A stretch of DNA of 20,856 nucleotides. Origin: Mucidula mucida. Taxonomy: Eukaryota; Basidiomycota; Agaricomycetes; Agaricales; Physalacriaceae. How positions within the stretch are numbered: the stretch's first letter is position 1; each line of letters starts with the position of its first letter. The stretch spans positions 1-20,856 of the forward strand of contig JADNYV010000592.1 of the NCBI GenBank assembly GCA_015501055.1, in the 5' to 3' direction. This document shows positions 1 through 10,120 of this stretch, one piece after another. The position numbers were made by a program, and so were the translations under genes. The notes beneath the pieces are model-generated. The model worked only from the letters and a program-made list of their open reading frames with translations. It searched no databases and had not been told where the DNA came from.

Positions 1-135
1 ACATGTACAACAAGGTCATTGCCCAACACCAGAGAGGAAAATGGATAGCAGATCGAGACGGCACGACAGTATAAATCACAAGCAGCATGGATGGAGAAGA
101 GAGGGAGGCGCGAGAGAAAGCAGAAATGGTTGAGT

Positions 136-1115
136 TTAGTCGATGTCCATTTTCTTGCCCTGGCCGCCACCTCGTCTATCACCGACCTCCTCTCCGACCT
201 CGTCCACCCGGCCTCTTCCTCGACACTGCCCCTTGATTGAGTGTAATCTTTGGGATCGGTCCCAGGGGGTGCGAACGAGTACCTGTGCCCGAGGATCCTG
301 GATCATCGATCCGACCTCATTTTCTAAAATACAGTAAGCAACCCCGTCAAAAAATGAGCATAGCTGAACATACGATCCACTGTCCGCCGAGCCTCCCATT
401 AGTATATCCACACTGCCCTCCTGCTTCGCAATACTCATGCCATTAGCACCCTGTAGCCGGTTGGCCAATATAGGCGCTGCGTTGAACCCAACGACATGCA
501 CTGAAAGAGTTTTCCCATCGGCTTGCTGCTTGTCAAACGTCCTGACAGCTGTCTGTGCGTCCTTGGGATTCTTGAAGGTAACTCGAATCTTCAATTCGCC
601 ACCCCCAGGAACGGACTTTGCAGAGATTATTTCGCCACAGCGTTTGAAGATAGTTTTGACGTCGTCCGCTGTTGTCCCCGCCACCAAACCACTGACTTCA
701 ACTGTATTGTCTTGTCCAGTACTGGCTCCTTTTATGGTGAGATGGCCGCCAGTAGCTCCTTCCACGCCGCCAACAAATAGGCGAGTGCGCACTGGCACGC
801 CAGGAATCGGTGCGACGTTGAGACGAGCACCCAGATTGTTTTCGCGCTCGAACATATCGTGGGACCATTGCTTGTCGCTGTTGCCTTTTCCTGGGCGATT
901 CTGAAAAAGATTAGACAAAGTGGCGCTTAGGCAAGTAAGACACGAACATAAGGCGTAGAAGAGCGACTTGATTGACCACCACGGCCGTTACGTATGGGTC
1001 CAGTGGGACCGGGAGTCACATTCATGCGTTCGAGGAGAGATGTCATGGTCGTCGTGGTCGAGGTGAATGGGCGCCCTGGTGGCTGTGTGTCGACGTGCCT
1101 GCCAAATGCGGACAT
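136..1115 (-). CDS. RRM RNA-binding protein, ALY/REF (Yra1)-like; C-terminus uncertain
   Basis: Exon 1 is 1115-948 and exon 2 begins at 900. The 47-nt phase-0 intron (donor GTTCGT, acceptor TTTTTCAG) joins ...SSTPY to NRPGKG. The N-terminus is short, basic and Ser/Thr/Gly-rich, with a SLLERMNV segment near residue 26. A single RRM follows at about residues 120-193, with VEVSGL as RNP2 and a degenerate RNP1 at KIRVTF (about 160-165). One RRM between low-complexity arms, ending in Gly/Arg-rich sequence and KKMDID, suits an ALY/REF mRNA-export adaptor; this is inferred from architecture. The 3' end is ambiguous. A good 50-nt intron (373-324, donor GTATGT, acceptor TTTTAG) would lead at once to a TGA at 319-317, giving 233 aa. 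Unspliced, the frame stays open to 136. Expected tail segments lie in different frames, which suggests indels. The neighbouring ligase gene is divergent. Confidence 0.75.
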
Positions 1116-1682
1116 GGCTTAAAACGGTCAAGGAAGAGCATGAATTCAGCGGAAGTCTGGCGCAATGGTCCAGAGCATCTTTTATGGCGTGGAAGAACGA
1201 TATCAGGACGACGTCCAAGACTCGGAGACCTTGGTTCGGAAGAGGTCTCACCGGTTATCTGTCTATCCGTCCACCGACGTCCGATTCGGTGTGCGCTATT
1301 CAGTTCGCATCGATATTTACGGTAGGATACGAGAATCTCGCACCAACTCTTCATGGTTACTACTACGAACGACACTTCTTCAACCTCGGAATGTATTGTC
1401 TCCCGTGCTCGTGAACAGCCCACTCTTGTGTACCTCGGCCCGACAGGCTTGGAGTATCACGATATTCGGTCCAATACCTTCACCTCGGCTAGCTGACGCC
1501 CAGGATCTAGCAGACTTGTCCCTTATGTGGACATGGTTCCCCAACCAAACCGAAAGCAGGGCTGACAGGTTGTGAAACAGTATGGAACTCAGAAGGACGA
1601 GTATTTGAATAGATACCCCAACTCATGCTATAAAGGTCGCGCCAGTTTGTACATCGAACCATTCCCAATAACCTCCCCAGTC
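1116..1682. promoter_or_regulatory. Divergent intergenic region with TATA box for the acyl-CoA ligase
   Basis: This 567-bp stretch separates the two divergent start codons. TATAAA lies at 1629-1634, 49 bp before the ligase ATG at 1683, a normal place for a fungal TATA element. Overlapping open frames on both strands here (for example 1165-1575 + and 1043-1423 -) show no recognisable domain and are probably chance. Confidence 0.55.
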
Positions 1683-4129
1683 ATGTCTTGCTCCATCTAC
1701 CGTTCTCACCTTCCCGACATTCCTGTTGTCAGCTCCTCCATCTTCACCCACTTCTTGGGTCTTGACGCAGAGAAGCCTGGCTACGTCGGTCACCATCCAG
1801 GCGACTATCCAGTCTTCATCGACTCGCTCTCTGACACGACGATCACTCGTGCCCAACTTCGCTCACTCGCGCTTTCCTTGGGCTACGGAATCCGACACCA
1901 TCCAAACATCCAAGCAAAACGCGGCGATGTCGCTCTCGTCTTCTCCCCCAACTCCATTACCTTTCCCGTGGTCATCTTTGGCTGTAAGTACGCGTCGTTG
2001 TCGGGACAATCGCCGTGAATAACTTTTACCGTGCAGCTGTTGCCGCCGGCCTGCGCACCACCCTCGCCAACGTCGCGTATACCCCCCATGAATTGGGTCA
2101 TCAGTACAAAGACAGTGGGGCCCAACTCATTTACACTACTGAAGAGGGTATACCCGTTGTTAGGGCTATGCTGAAGGAACTCAATATCGAGGACGGCGAC
2201 CAAAGATTGATCGTGCTCGGTAAAGGATTCAAGTGGGCTGGGGGTTTAGACGCGCCCCGGAGTCCAGACGCTACAGGGTTACTGTACCTTGAAGATCTCC
2301 TAGGTCTCGGTTCACTCGAAGAAGAGGAAAAGTTTGACGGAAATGACACTCATGAGACGGTATACCTATGCTACAGTTCCGTGCGTAGACGCTCCTGTAT
2401 GTTGAAACGACGTGACTTACATCTTCCTCAGGGAACTACTGGCCAGCCCAAGGTGATTGAATAAGTCTATCTTTACGCTTCAACGGGTTCTGACGGTCAT
2501 ATTTCTATAGGGCGTGGAGACAACGCACCAGAATTTGACCAGCAATGTCGAGATGGTCGTTCCATCCCTTCCAGACTTGACGCAACGGACAGCGTCGGGA
2601 GTCCTGCCTTTCTTCCACATCTTTGGTAAGTCCGTCTGCTCTAACAGTTCTGACATTCTCGTCTGATAACTATGTGACAGGCTCCGTAAACCTTCTTCTC
2701 CTTCCCCTACGGATGGGCTTCGCAACTGTCGTCCAGCCTCGCTTCGACCCCATCCAGTACTGCGCCAACATCGAGAAATACAAAGTCGCTTTCAGCCTGA
2801 TTGTTCCCCCGATTCTTGTCATGCTCGCCAGACATCCAGGCAAGTTCTTGTCCGCCTCGGAATTCCCAAGCAAACCTAACTTGAATCATAGTGGTCGAGA
2901 AGTACGATCTGTCATCTCTCAAAATGATGATTTCTGGGGCTGCTCCTTTAGCACCTCCGTTAGCAAAGAAGGCATGTTCGTCCACCTGGTGACTTATCTG
3001 CACTGACAATGACATATGGTACAGGTTATGGAACGTCTTCGGTCTCTCAACACCTTCTGCCCTATCGTCCAAGGTTCGTTCCCCGATGTTCGTCGGTAGC
3101 CTAGACCCTTATCTCTCGCCTTAGGCTATGGTTTGACTGAGGCGTCGCCCGTTACGCATCTGGTGCCTTTTGACCTTGCGTCAGACGATAATATTGGCAC
3201 GTCCGGCCTTCTCATGCCTTCCATCGAAGCTCGCCTTGCCGATGAAGACGGCCAGGATGTGGCGGAAGGAGAAGCCGGTGAACTCTGGGTGCGCGGACCT
3301 AATGTCATGAAGGTACGTAGTCACCGATGGCATGAGGTCTGCGTGGCGCTAATACTAGGCCCACCAGGGCTACCTCAACAATCCCACAGCTACCGCAAAT
3401 ACCGTAACACCAGACGGCTGGTTGAAAACGGGAGATGTGGCCATCAGAGACCACAAAGGGTTCTTTTCAATCGTCGACCGCCGCAAGGAGTTGATCAAGT
3501 ACAAGGTACGCTATCGTATTCAAAGATACAGTTCAACGTTGCTCACACATTCGATGTTAGGGATTTCAAGGTGTGTCACAAGGGTCTGGCGCTTCGCACC
3601 TTGCAGCGATTTACACTGCCCCCCAGTACCCCCAGCCGAGCTCGAGAGCATCCTGTGCGGCCACCCTGAGATTGCAGACGCGGCGGTCATTGCCATATAC
3701 GACGAGGAACAAGCGACGGAGCTCCCCAGGTCTGTTCCTTATCTATTCCACCTTTTAGATGACATCACGCTAATGGCACGATTTGCGATTAACAGGGCGT
3801 ACGTTGTGCCCGCCAATCCTGGGAAGCTGAACTGCAATGTGCAAAAGGCTACTTTGGAACAAGAAGTCGCGGCATGGATGAAGGGACAGGTCGCTTACCA
3901 CAAACATCTCCGGGGAGGTGAGCAATTGCTTGAATTATAAAATGCTAAAGAGTCGACAATTAGGTGTTGTCGCTATCGATGTTGTGCCCAAGAGGTAAGA
4001 GACTAATCAACGAGTGTATTCTGAAGGTTGCTTACCATTTGTTGTAGCACTGCTGGTAAAATTCTGCGGAATCAACTGCGTGAGAGGGCGAAGCTTGAGT
4101 TGGCACCCGCAGTAGAGGTTACTGCGTAA
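1683..4129 (+). CDS. Acyl-CoA ligase, 4-coumarate-CoA-ligase-like (copy 1), 14 exons
   Basis: An ANL-superfamily enzyme that activates a carboxylic acid as acyl-AMP and then forms the CoA thioester. Exons: 1683-1983, 2037-2380, 2432-2452, 2511-2625, 2681-2839, 2892-2971, 3025-3073, 3125-3312, 3368-3505, 3561-3570, 3627-3729, 3796-3917, 3964-3994, 4048-4129. They sum to 1743 nt, in frame, for 580 aa. Motifs in order: P-loop YSSGTTGQPKGV (about 213-224), [10 protein letters not shown] (about 356-365), [18 protein letters not shown] (434-442), [14 protein letters not shown] hinge (about 455-468) and PKSTAGK with the catalytic lysine near 558. All are intact and the length is usual for the family. 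Introns at 2840 and 2972 have GC donors. The protein ends in VTA, so it lacks the peroxisomal tripeptide of copy 2 and is probably cytosolic. The acyl substrate cannot be told from sequence. Confidence 0.93.
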
Positions 4130-4711
4130 AAATACTTCATATACTTTTGAATGATACCATGTAGTAATGTCGAGAAATTTTGTACGTGTATCAACAAACT
4201 TGAATGTATAAAAGAGTTCTGGCTTGACGAGGCATCGAGAAGTGAATACTAAAGTCAACGGATGGTAGGGCCACGCATCGGAATTGAACATACAAATGAA
4301 GAGCTTGTATGACAGACAGAAAGTAGACAACAACATTGAATCAAGGCTGAGTTCCACGTCGAGCTTTGACAGAGCATACCGTAACGACAGCTACAAAGTT
4401 GCAGTACGTGCGGAATGGGTCCCCAGAACAAGGCGCAAGCTGAGAGTGGTGATGTCAATGGCTCATTAGAAACACTTGTGTCTCTCACGAGAACACTAGT
4501 TGAACCCAAAGAGTCGAGAGTGGTTCATTTCGAACTCAGTTTGCCGGCCGCGACGGCATCATTCACAGCGGCGTAGCTTGTTCCATCATGATCATGATTC
4601 GTGCTGGCGTTGACCATTCCATCAGCTTCCTATATCAGCGCATGGCCTGCCAGCATCGAAGGCCACGTTGGGGCTTTTCTCAATCCCACCTGACTGCCTT
4701 CTTTTCTCACC
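4130..4711. other. Intergenic region between ligase copy 1 and the F-box gene
   Basis: This holds the 3' region of the ligase and the 5' region of the F-box gene. Open frames on both strands are short and show no domain. A perfect 14-bp palindrome, ATCATGATCATGAT, lies at 4585-4598. No other structure was seen. Confidence 0.5.
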
Positions 4712-5985
4712 ATGACGAGTCTCAGCAATCTGAACGACGATGTTCTGGACATTGTGTGCGCATTGGCGAACGAAGCTGACCATGTACGCTGCTCTGCCGG
4801 TATTATTGAGATGACTGTGAACCTGATTATTGTCTCTACAGCCTTCAGCTTCACTGGAAGCTCTATCCTTGACGGGCAAACACATGCATGCGTTATCCGT
4901 GCCACATCTCTTCAGGACTATAAAGCTGCATTTCTCTGGCTCCAAAGAATGGGAGCAAGGCTCCATTCGTCTGAAATCGTGGAATCCCGAGTTGGGTCCC
5001 TTCGTGAGGTTGGAGTTCTCATACGCAATCTAGTGTGGCGTCTAACCTCGGTGACCGTAGATCTTGTGATGTCCACATCAGTTTCTCCTACAGATACTTA
5101 GAAGATCAAGATCCAGGAACATTCGTACCCGAACTTGCTGTACAATTACCAGAGTTCCTCGGAACACTGACGCGATTGCGAAGGATGGCATGTACAATTC
5201 CAGACGGTCACATTTGTAAATTCCAAGAAGCTTTCTGCAATCGCGCCAGCACGCTCTCGTTCCCTCTCGTCAAAGAGCTATGTGGTGCATCAAGCCGTAT
5301 TGTTGGTCCGTTCTGTCCAAATGTCAAGTACTTCGATATCTCGGAGCCGTCAAGACCCGTTGTGATGCATATACTCTTAAATGAGCTTCTCAAAGATGAT
5401 TTCCGCATCGCGGAAAATGTTACTTACTTGAGGTTATATTATTGTGGGATGCCGAGAAATCTTGAAGGCAAGCCAAACTGTGACGATCTGATTTACGGTT
5501 GATTGACGATGCTAACAGCCGCACGCGATTGCTTTCCGAACCTCAAAATACTCATGCTTAAAGGACAGTTTTTCCGTCCGTTCTATGTGCGTAGCATGCA
5601 GTGTCAACAGCTTAATGACTTACAAAACTCGTTTTAGGATCTCATTCCTCTACTGGCATCCTTTTCGGCAACTCTCAAAGTTCTCGTTATTCCTCGAGCT
5701 GCGGAACTTAAAGCGGGCTTCAATCCACCTTGGTACGATATGATATATCGCGGGCCTTCAAGGCATGAGATTCGCAAGGGAATGGAGGTGGAAGAGAAAA
5801 AGGCTCGGGAGAATGTAACGAAAGCAGTGTTCAGTGCATGTAAGCACTTGGAGGAGCTGTGGGTAGGTACGGCAATTAGAGCAAGAGTAGAGCGCCGAGA
5901 AGGAAACGTCCACCATATTCAATACGACTTGGATCTGGACTGGGAGGTCGAATTGGCAAAGCGGAAGCGCGAAAACGATTGTTGA
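4712..5985 (+). CDS. F-box / leucine-rich-repeat-like protein, 5 exons
   Basis: Exons are 4712-4783, 4842-5008, 5094-5467, 5519-5586 and 5638-5985, giving 1029 nt and 342 aa. The N-terminus LNDDVLDIVCALANEADH, then SLEALSLTGKHMHALSVPHLFRTI (split here as SLEALSLTGK and SVPHLFRTI), has the pattern of basidiomycete F-box proteins. The rest has LRR-like spacing (LPEFLGTLTRLRRM, FCPNVKYFDI, FPNLKILMLKG, LASFSATLKVLVI) and a charged C-terminal helix. Such proteins usually serve as substrate receptors of SCF ubiquitin ligases; the target is unknown. The third intron (5468-5518) has a GC donor (GAAG|GCAAGC) and an acceptor after GCTAACAG. Splicing it removes a TGA at 5500-5502 that would otherwise end the frame. 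The second intron (5009-5093, 85 nt, donor GTTGGA) is the least certain junction. The family is large and fast-evolving in mushrooms. Confidence 0.75.
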
Positions 5986-6130
5986 CTACCACGTCGTTGA
6001 TCCAAATGCATGCATGTCCTCCTCCAATTGCTGTACTTATACACTATATCGTTGTAAGAGATATTGTATGATCAGGGTAAACATCGATTAGCCAATATAT
6101 AGCGATATGCATAAGTCTAAAGTGAATGTG

Positions 6131-7232
6131 CTAGTCTCTATCCTTGTCCTTGTCGCCGTCTCTTGGTTTTCCGCCCTTGAATAACGTCTCATGGGCTGTG
6201 TGCACAGCATGTTCTGCGATGCGCCAAGGCTCCTTGGTTTGTGCATTAGTCCATGCTTTGTCAGCAAACCGCTGCATTGTTCCAGTGGAGAGGCTCTCTC
6301 GGAATATCCCTAGCACATTCCACGTCGGCTTAAGCACCTTGTCAAAGCGGTCCCATAAGGGAAAATGTGGGGGTAAGGAAACAAGAAGGGAGTCTGCACT
6401 GTGGTTTATATGAGATATTGAACGTGACAAGTAGGGAAGGAGCATACTGAGTGTCTGGAAACGGACGAGGTGGCACGATAGCACCCCACCACTTAGAGCC
6501 TTCAGGAGAATCCGTCTGGTTGTTCTCCAGAAACTGCTCGTACTCCTGCCATGTTGCCCGCCGCTTCTCTTTGTAGCTCTCTCTCCGAGCCTGCCTTTGC
6601 AGATCAAAGTTCATAGTCGCCAGTTTCTCCACGCTGGCATGTGTGCTTTTCGTAGTCCACAGATACCAGCCCTCGTCCCAATACTTTTTCGGCGGTATCG
6701 GTACAGGGTGGTCCGCGTCGGGATCCGGGGGCTTTCCGCCGAGGAATCGCGGGACATTGACAGGCTGGCCTTCAGCCGGTAGCGGGTACTTTGCTTTGCC
6801 ATCGTCGTCTGTATCTTGGTGTCGCCGGAATGCTAGGATGTTCCGGACTTCGTGCGCAAACACCCGCCGCACACAGAGAGAGCGGCATCCTGGCTGCTGC
6901 GAGGTTATCCTGCCGCGCACTGTCTGGGTACAGTACGTTATACACCATTCGTCGGTCTTTGGCGAGTGCTCTCCTGGATAGATGGTCAACACTGGATAAC
7001 CGCCGATGTCGCTGGGTACACACCAGACGGTGGAGTTAGGATCTTTATGGTCCACCAATTCGCAAATGCAGGCTGCCGTACACCTGGGGCGGGTGTCTGT
7101 TGCGCGGACGATGTCGAAGGTGATGAGGATGAGGATGAGGAAGGGGAAGGCATAAGTTGTTGAGTGGGTGGAATGAAGCAAGTCACCGAGTCTCTCAGTT
7201 GATGCAAGCGCCAGTAAGCCGGCAGCCTCCAT
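6131..7232 (-). CDS. Secreted or membrane-anchored cysteine-rich protein, function unknown
   Basis: Two exons (7232-6448 and 6398-6131) are joined across a 49-nt intron (donor GTATGC, acceptor CCACAG), giving 1053 nt and 350 aa. A hydrophobic stretch at about residues 28-42 (AFPFLILILITFDIV) could be a late signal peptide or signal anchor. Eight cysteines follow at 51, 55, 57, 71, 97, 101, 116 and 120, with spacing C-x3-C-x-C-x13-C-x25-C-x3-C-x14-C-x3-C, which suggests a disulfide-bonded extracellular domain. After it come a proline-rich linker, a Trp/Tyr-rich charged region (KYWDEGWYLW, RRATWQEYEQFLENN) and a highly charged tail ending GDKDKDRD. Possible N-glycosylation sites are NST near 66 and NQT near 240. 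I do not recognise the family. It is convergent with the F-box gene, only 145 bp away. Confidence 0.72.
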
Positions 7233-7594
7233 GCCGCCCGTGCCGATTCAGTCGGAGCTTCAATGTCGAGTGTATAATCAATTTTTTTCATCGTGTTTCT
7301 TTACCAGTGCCGTTCGAAGAATCGTCGTCGCAGCTTCCGTACAGAGAGCCTTGGCTCTCTCAATTCGCTGTGGGGAAAGTCCCCGGAGATGCAGAGCGTG
7401 TCCTCGTCCGACTAATGGAAAGCAACCGGCTCCAAGCACGTCGGTACCGGACGCGGATGGCGGGAATGTTTTGCTTGGTCTTTGCTATCTGGCTTGTCCT
7501 CGCTCCTTCTCAGCCACTCTGCCGCCTGGCTGAAGGTGTTCTACCTGTGAAGGTGCTCTTGCGCGAAGATACGAGCGTACGTGTTGCTGGGTAG
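7157..7594 (+). CDS. Possible small membrane protein ORF (uncertain)
   Basis: An open frame of up to 145 codons whose useful part runs from about 7299 to 7594. It reads plausibly as protein, with a charged region (DAERVLVRLMESNRLQARR) before a hydrophobic segment (MFCLVFAIWLVLA). The upstream part overlaps the start of the divergent cysteine-rich gene and is probably not coding. ATG 7263 could be joined by a GT-AG intron ending in TTTACCAG at 7298, but that intron would be only about 38 nt, shorter than any other here. A later ATG within the frame is another option. No family recognised. Confidence 0.25.
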   Translation: MLSGWNEASHRVSQLMQAPVSRQPPCRPCRFSRSFNVECIINFFHRVSLPVPFEESSSQLPYREPWLSQFAVGKVPGDAERVLVRLMESNRLQARRYRTRMAGMFCLVFAIWLVLAPSQPLCRLAEGVLPVKVLLREDTSVRVAG

Positions 7595-8403
7595 GATGCT
7601 GGACGTCAAGGCACTTTGTTGCTCATAGGCATAGTTATACGATTGGGACCTTACCGGGTCTTCAACACAATGGGGCTCACTCTCATTCGGCATTGGCCAA
7701 CATATTTTTTCCTCCTTTGAAGAATTCGTTTCTTCGTCGCGTCGTATCGTGCTCTGGACTAGGTGAGCATTATACCTCTTTTCTTATACATGATGCTTCA
7801 AAGTTTTCTTTGAATTTCTTCATGGAGTATACCTCTTCTTGAGGGCGTGCTCCAAACTTGACACCTCTGATATTGACCTTCGCTATTTCTCTGAACGCCG
7901 ATCTGACAACAATTTTAGGTTGCGAGTATCTCATAGCGTAGTATTGGTATTGATATGGTTTCTCTTGTATCGTTGAGCAACATGTCACGTCAATCAACCC
8001 GCTTGTTGAAGTACAGATCCTCAGTCAGTTCGAAATCTCAACGCATAACTCCATGGTTTATCTCAGGTCGTGTTTGCTGGACTTCAAACTTCGAAGGGCT
8101 TTATGCGGAGGTGTGAACTGCGCATGTCTATTGGTCGTCCTTACCATCTCCGTTTAGACGCCACAAGCTGTTCGTTGAGCTTCTGCCGCATCTCCTTACC
8201 ACATCCCGAGGTCCTGTATCGTGTTGACGTGCGAAAAGAGGTTGCTTACAACACCAATTATATTCATCTTTTGGGCGACATTTCGATGAATTATTCATGC
8301 CGTTCATCAGGCCCTCCAAAAATTGCTGTTTTCCTGTCCATTTATGCTCGATTATTCCACGCCGAAGGCTATCTTATAGGTGATCTTTAGGCAATGCATT
8401 GTA
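7595..8403. other. Intergenic region before the coiled-coil gene
   Basis: About 0.8 kb of T-rich sequence without a supportable gene. A 75-codon minus-strand frame (7770-7997) and a 106-codon plus-strand frame (8070-8390) have no recognisable domain. The region probably holds the 5' UTR and promoter of the gene at 8404. Confidence 0.4.
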
Positions 8404-9070
8404 ATGATTATGCCTCACACAGCCCATTCGTCAGTCGTCTCCGGTGCTTCAGAGCTAGTGGCGGCTGGGCCAAACCTCTTCTCATGCCCCGAGGCTGTCG
8501 TGACATTCTGGCTTGCCCTGACCGTCTATGGCGTCGTCCGCTTCGTCCATCCTCGCTTCTGGCCAGGTGCCATCGTCTGGAGTACGCTCAAGAGGAGCAG
8601 GGATGCGCAGGAGCGTTTAATGGGTGATCTGCATCTTCTCACCGAGCGAGAGGTTGTTCTGGAAGAGAAGGTCTTCCGGTATTTATTTGATGCACTCATA
8701 GTATACGTATGAAACTAATGAAGCTTGCCGCTAGTCTCAAGAAGAAGAGCCAGGCTCTACGAGCACGCCACACCGAACTGATCGAATTGGGTGTAACAAT
8801 GTATATTAGACGGGCTTCTGCTATCTACACGGACGCTCGTGCTCTAAGAAGAGAGATGGATGACATCGAGGAAGACCTTGAGGTGAGTGATAGGGCATCG
8901 ATTCACAAGCCAAAAATATTGATGCTGTTCAGGACGCGAGTACATGTCGGCGTCAACAAACGATGGCTATCATGAAGAAGTGGACCAATCGTGAAGTGAG
9001 TTATGCGGCATTTCGTACAGCCATCAATGACATCGAATGTTAGAAGAGAATATGTGACTCGTACTGCTAG
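8404..9070 (+). CDS. Small single-span membrane protein with coiled coil, hypothetical
   Basis: Exons 8404-8678, 8735-8882, 8933-8995 and 9044-9070 total 513 nt for 170 aa. The introns are 56, 50 and 48 nt and the last two have GTGAGT donors. A hydrophobic segment at about residues 30-48 (EAVVTFWLALTVYGVVRFV) is followed by a long charged helical region (about 62-142) rich in Glu, Arg, Lys and Leu, likely a coiled coil. The 3' end is not settled. The short last exon ends ...KRICDSYC. Alternatively the 8995 junction could join an acceptor at 9213 (218-nt intron) and continue in the same phase to a stop at 9486, giving 252 aa. No homologous family is recognised. One membrane anchor with a coiled coil could suit a scaffold or organelle-membrane protein, but that is a guess. 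Confidence 0.5.
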
Positions 9071-10120
9071 TTGTTTAGTCGTGTTGGAGCATCATACTAT
9101 AGAGGCGGATGATATGTACATATCACGACCATCCGCCATATCTAAGCAATTTTTTCTGGTTTCTATCTATCATGCATTTACTGGAGCTCTAAGGATCGCT
9201 AATTTCAACTCAGGACCACACGCGCCTCGAAGCCTGTAAGCTCATCCTTCACGGGGTCGTCGGAAGTGACATTCCAGCCGACTGTCTTGTACCTCAGTTG
9301 AACGCAAACGCGAACCAGCCGTCTGTCAGTGAAATAAAATGCGCCGTTGAGCATGGATCATCGCATACATGTCCTCCGACAGAGCCGTGCCGGACACGAC
9401 TCCACCCGACCATCTTGAAGTACATCAGGACTGCCCCACCCCCGTCGCTACTCAAGTACTCGTTATTGAGTGTTACATGTTCTTGACGAAGTCCTAAGGC
9501 TGCGTCGGCCGAACTGCTCCGGCTAGCGCGAGCCCACTTATGGAAAGTCTTGGCTCTAGTATACTAGTTAACTGTTAGCCTCAGACTGAGACATTGTTCA
9601 ACGTTCAACGTTCAATTATCTTCAGCCACAGGGGTCTTGGCAAGCGCCCCGCATTCCCCGCAATCAATTTCCAATCGAACACCCTGAGGTCCCTAGGCTC
9701 TCAATGCTTTCTTTTGGCTTTCTGGGCCTATCCGTCAGAAACCCACTACACTTCCTCGGAGTGCAAACAGTACCGAATGAGGGCCTGTTCGCTGCTCGGT
9801 TTAAAATGACTCCGGCTGCAAGTGGATCGGAACTTGTTTGACGCGTAGCGTGTCTCTTGAACTTGGGTTGCTTAAGCCGACTCGGTACTCCTTGGTAAAC
9901 AGTTGGACCCATCATGAGCACTAGGCGCACTTCGCCCGCATGCGGGTTAACCATTTAATCTGAATCCGACGCGGGACAGTAGTGGACGGGTCGAAGTTGT
10001 CAAGTTCCCCAATTGATCGAAATCCGGTTATTGGGTTGACAGATTTCCGGCAACATATATAATAAGGGTTTGTTCAGGACACATTGTTGGTGCATCTTTT
10101 TGTCCCTCCACAACATTGCT
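9071..10120. other. Intergenic region upstream of ligase copy 2
   Basis: No convincing gene, apart from the alternative last exon of the preceding gene at 9214-9486. It holds a 12-bp perfect palindrome, CTAGTATACTAG, at 9556-9567, and a short TTCAACG tandem at about 9597-9617 (two full copies and one diverged copy). An open minus-strand frame at 9664-9954 has no recognisable domain. Confidence 0.4.
10056..10062 (+). promoter_or_regulatory. TATA box of acyl-CoA ligase copy 2
   Basis: TATATAA lies 58 bp before the ATG at 10121. The spacing is close to that of the TATAAA of ligase copy 1, which supports both start codons. Confidence 0.6.

Noticed and set aside
1165..1575. 136-codon plus-strand open frame between the RRM and ligase genes
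   Set aside because: No domain, no conserved-looking motif, overlapping open frames on both strands, and it lies in a divergent promoter region.
5500..5502. In-frame TGA suggesting the F-box gene is a pseudogene
   Set aside because: A 51-nt GC-AG intron (5468-5518) in the correct phase removes it and all five exons then sum to a clean frame.
7263..7298. A 38-nt intron giving a neat MSMPFEESS... start for the ORF at 7299-7594
   Set aside because: It is shorter than every other intron in the window (44 nt or more), so the model was kept only as a low-confidence ORF.
9597..9617. TTCAACG tandem considered as a microsatellite or array
   Set aside because: Only two full copies and one diverged copy; too short to be meaningful.
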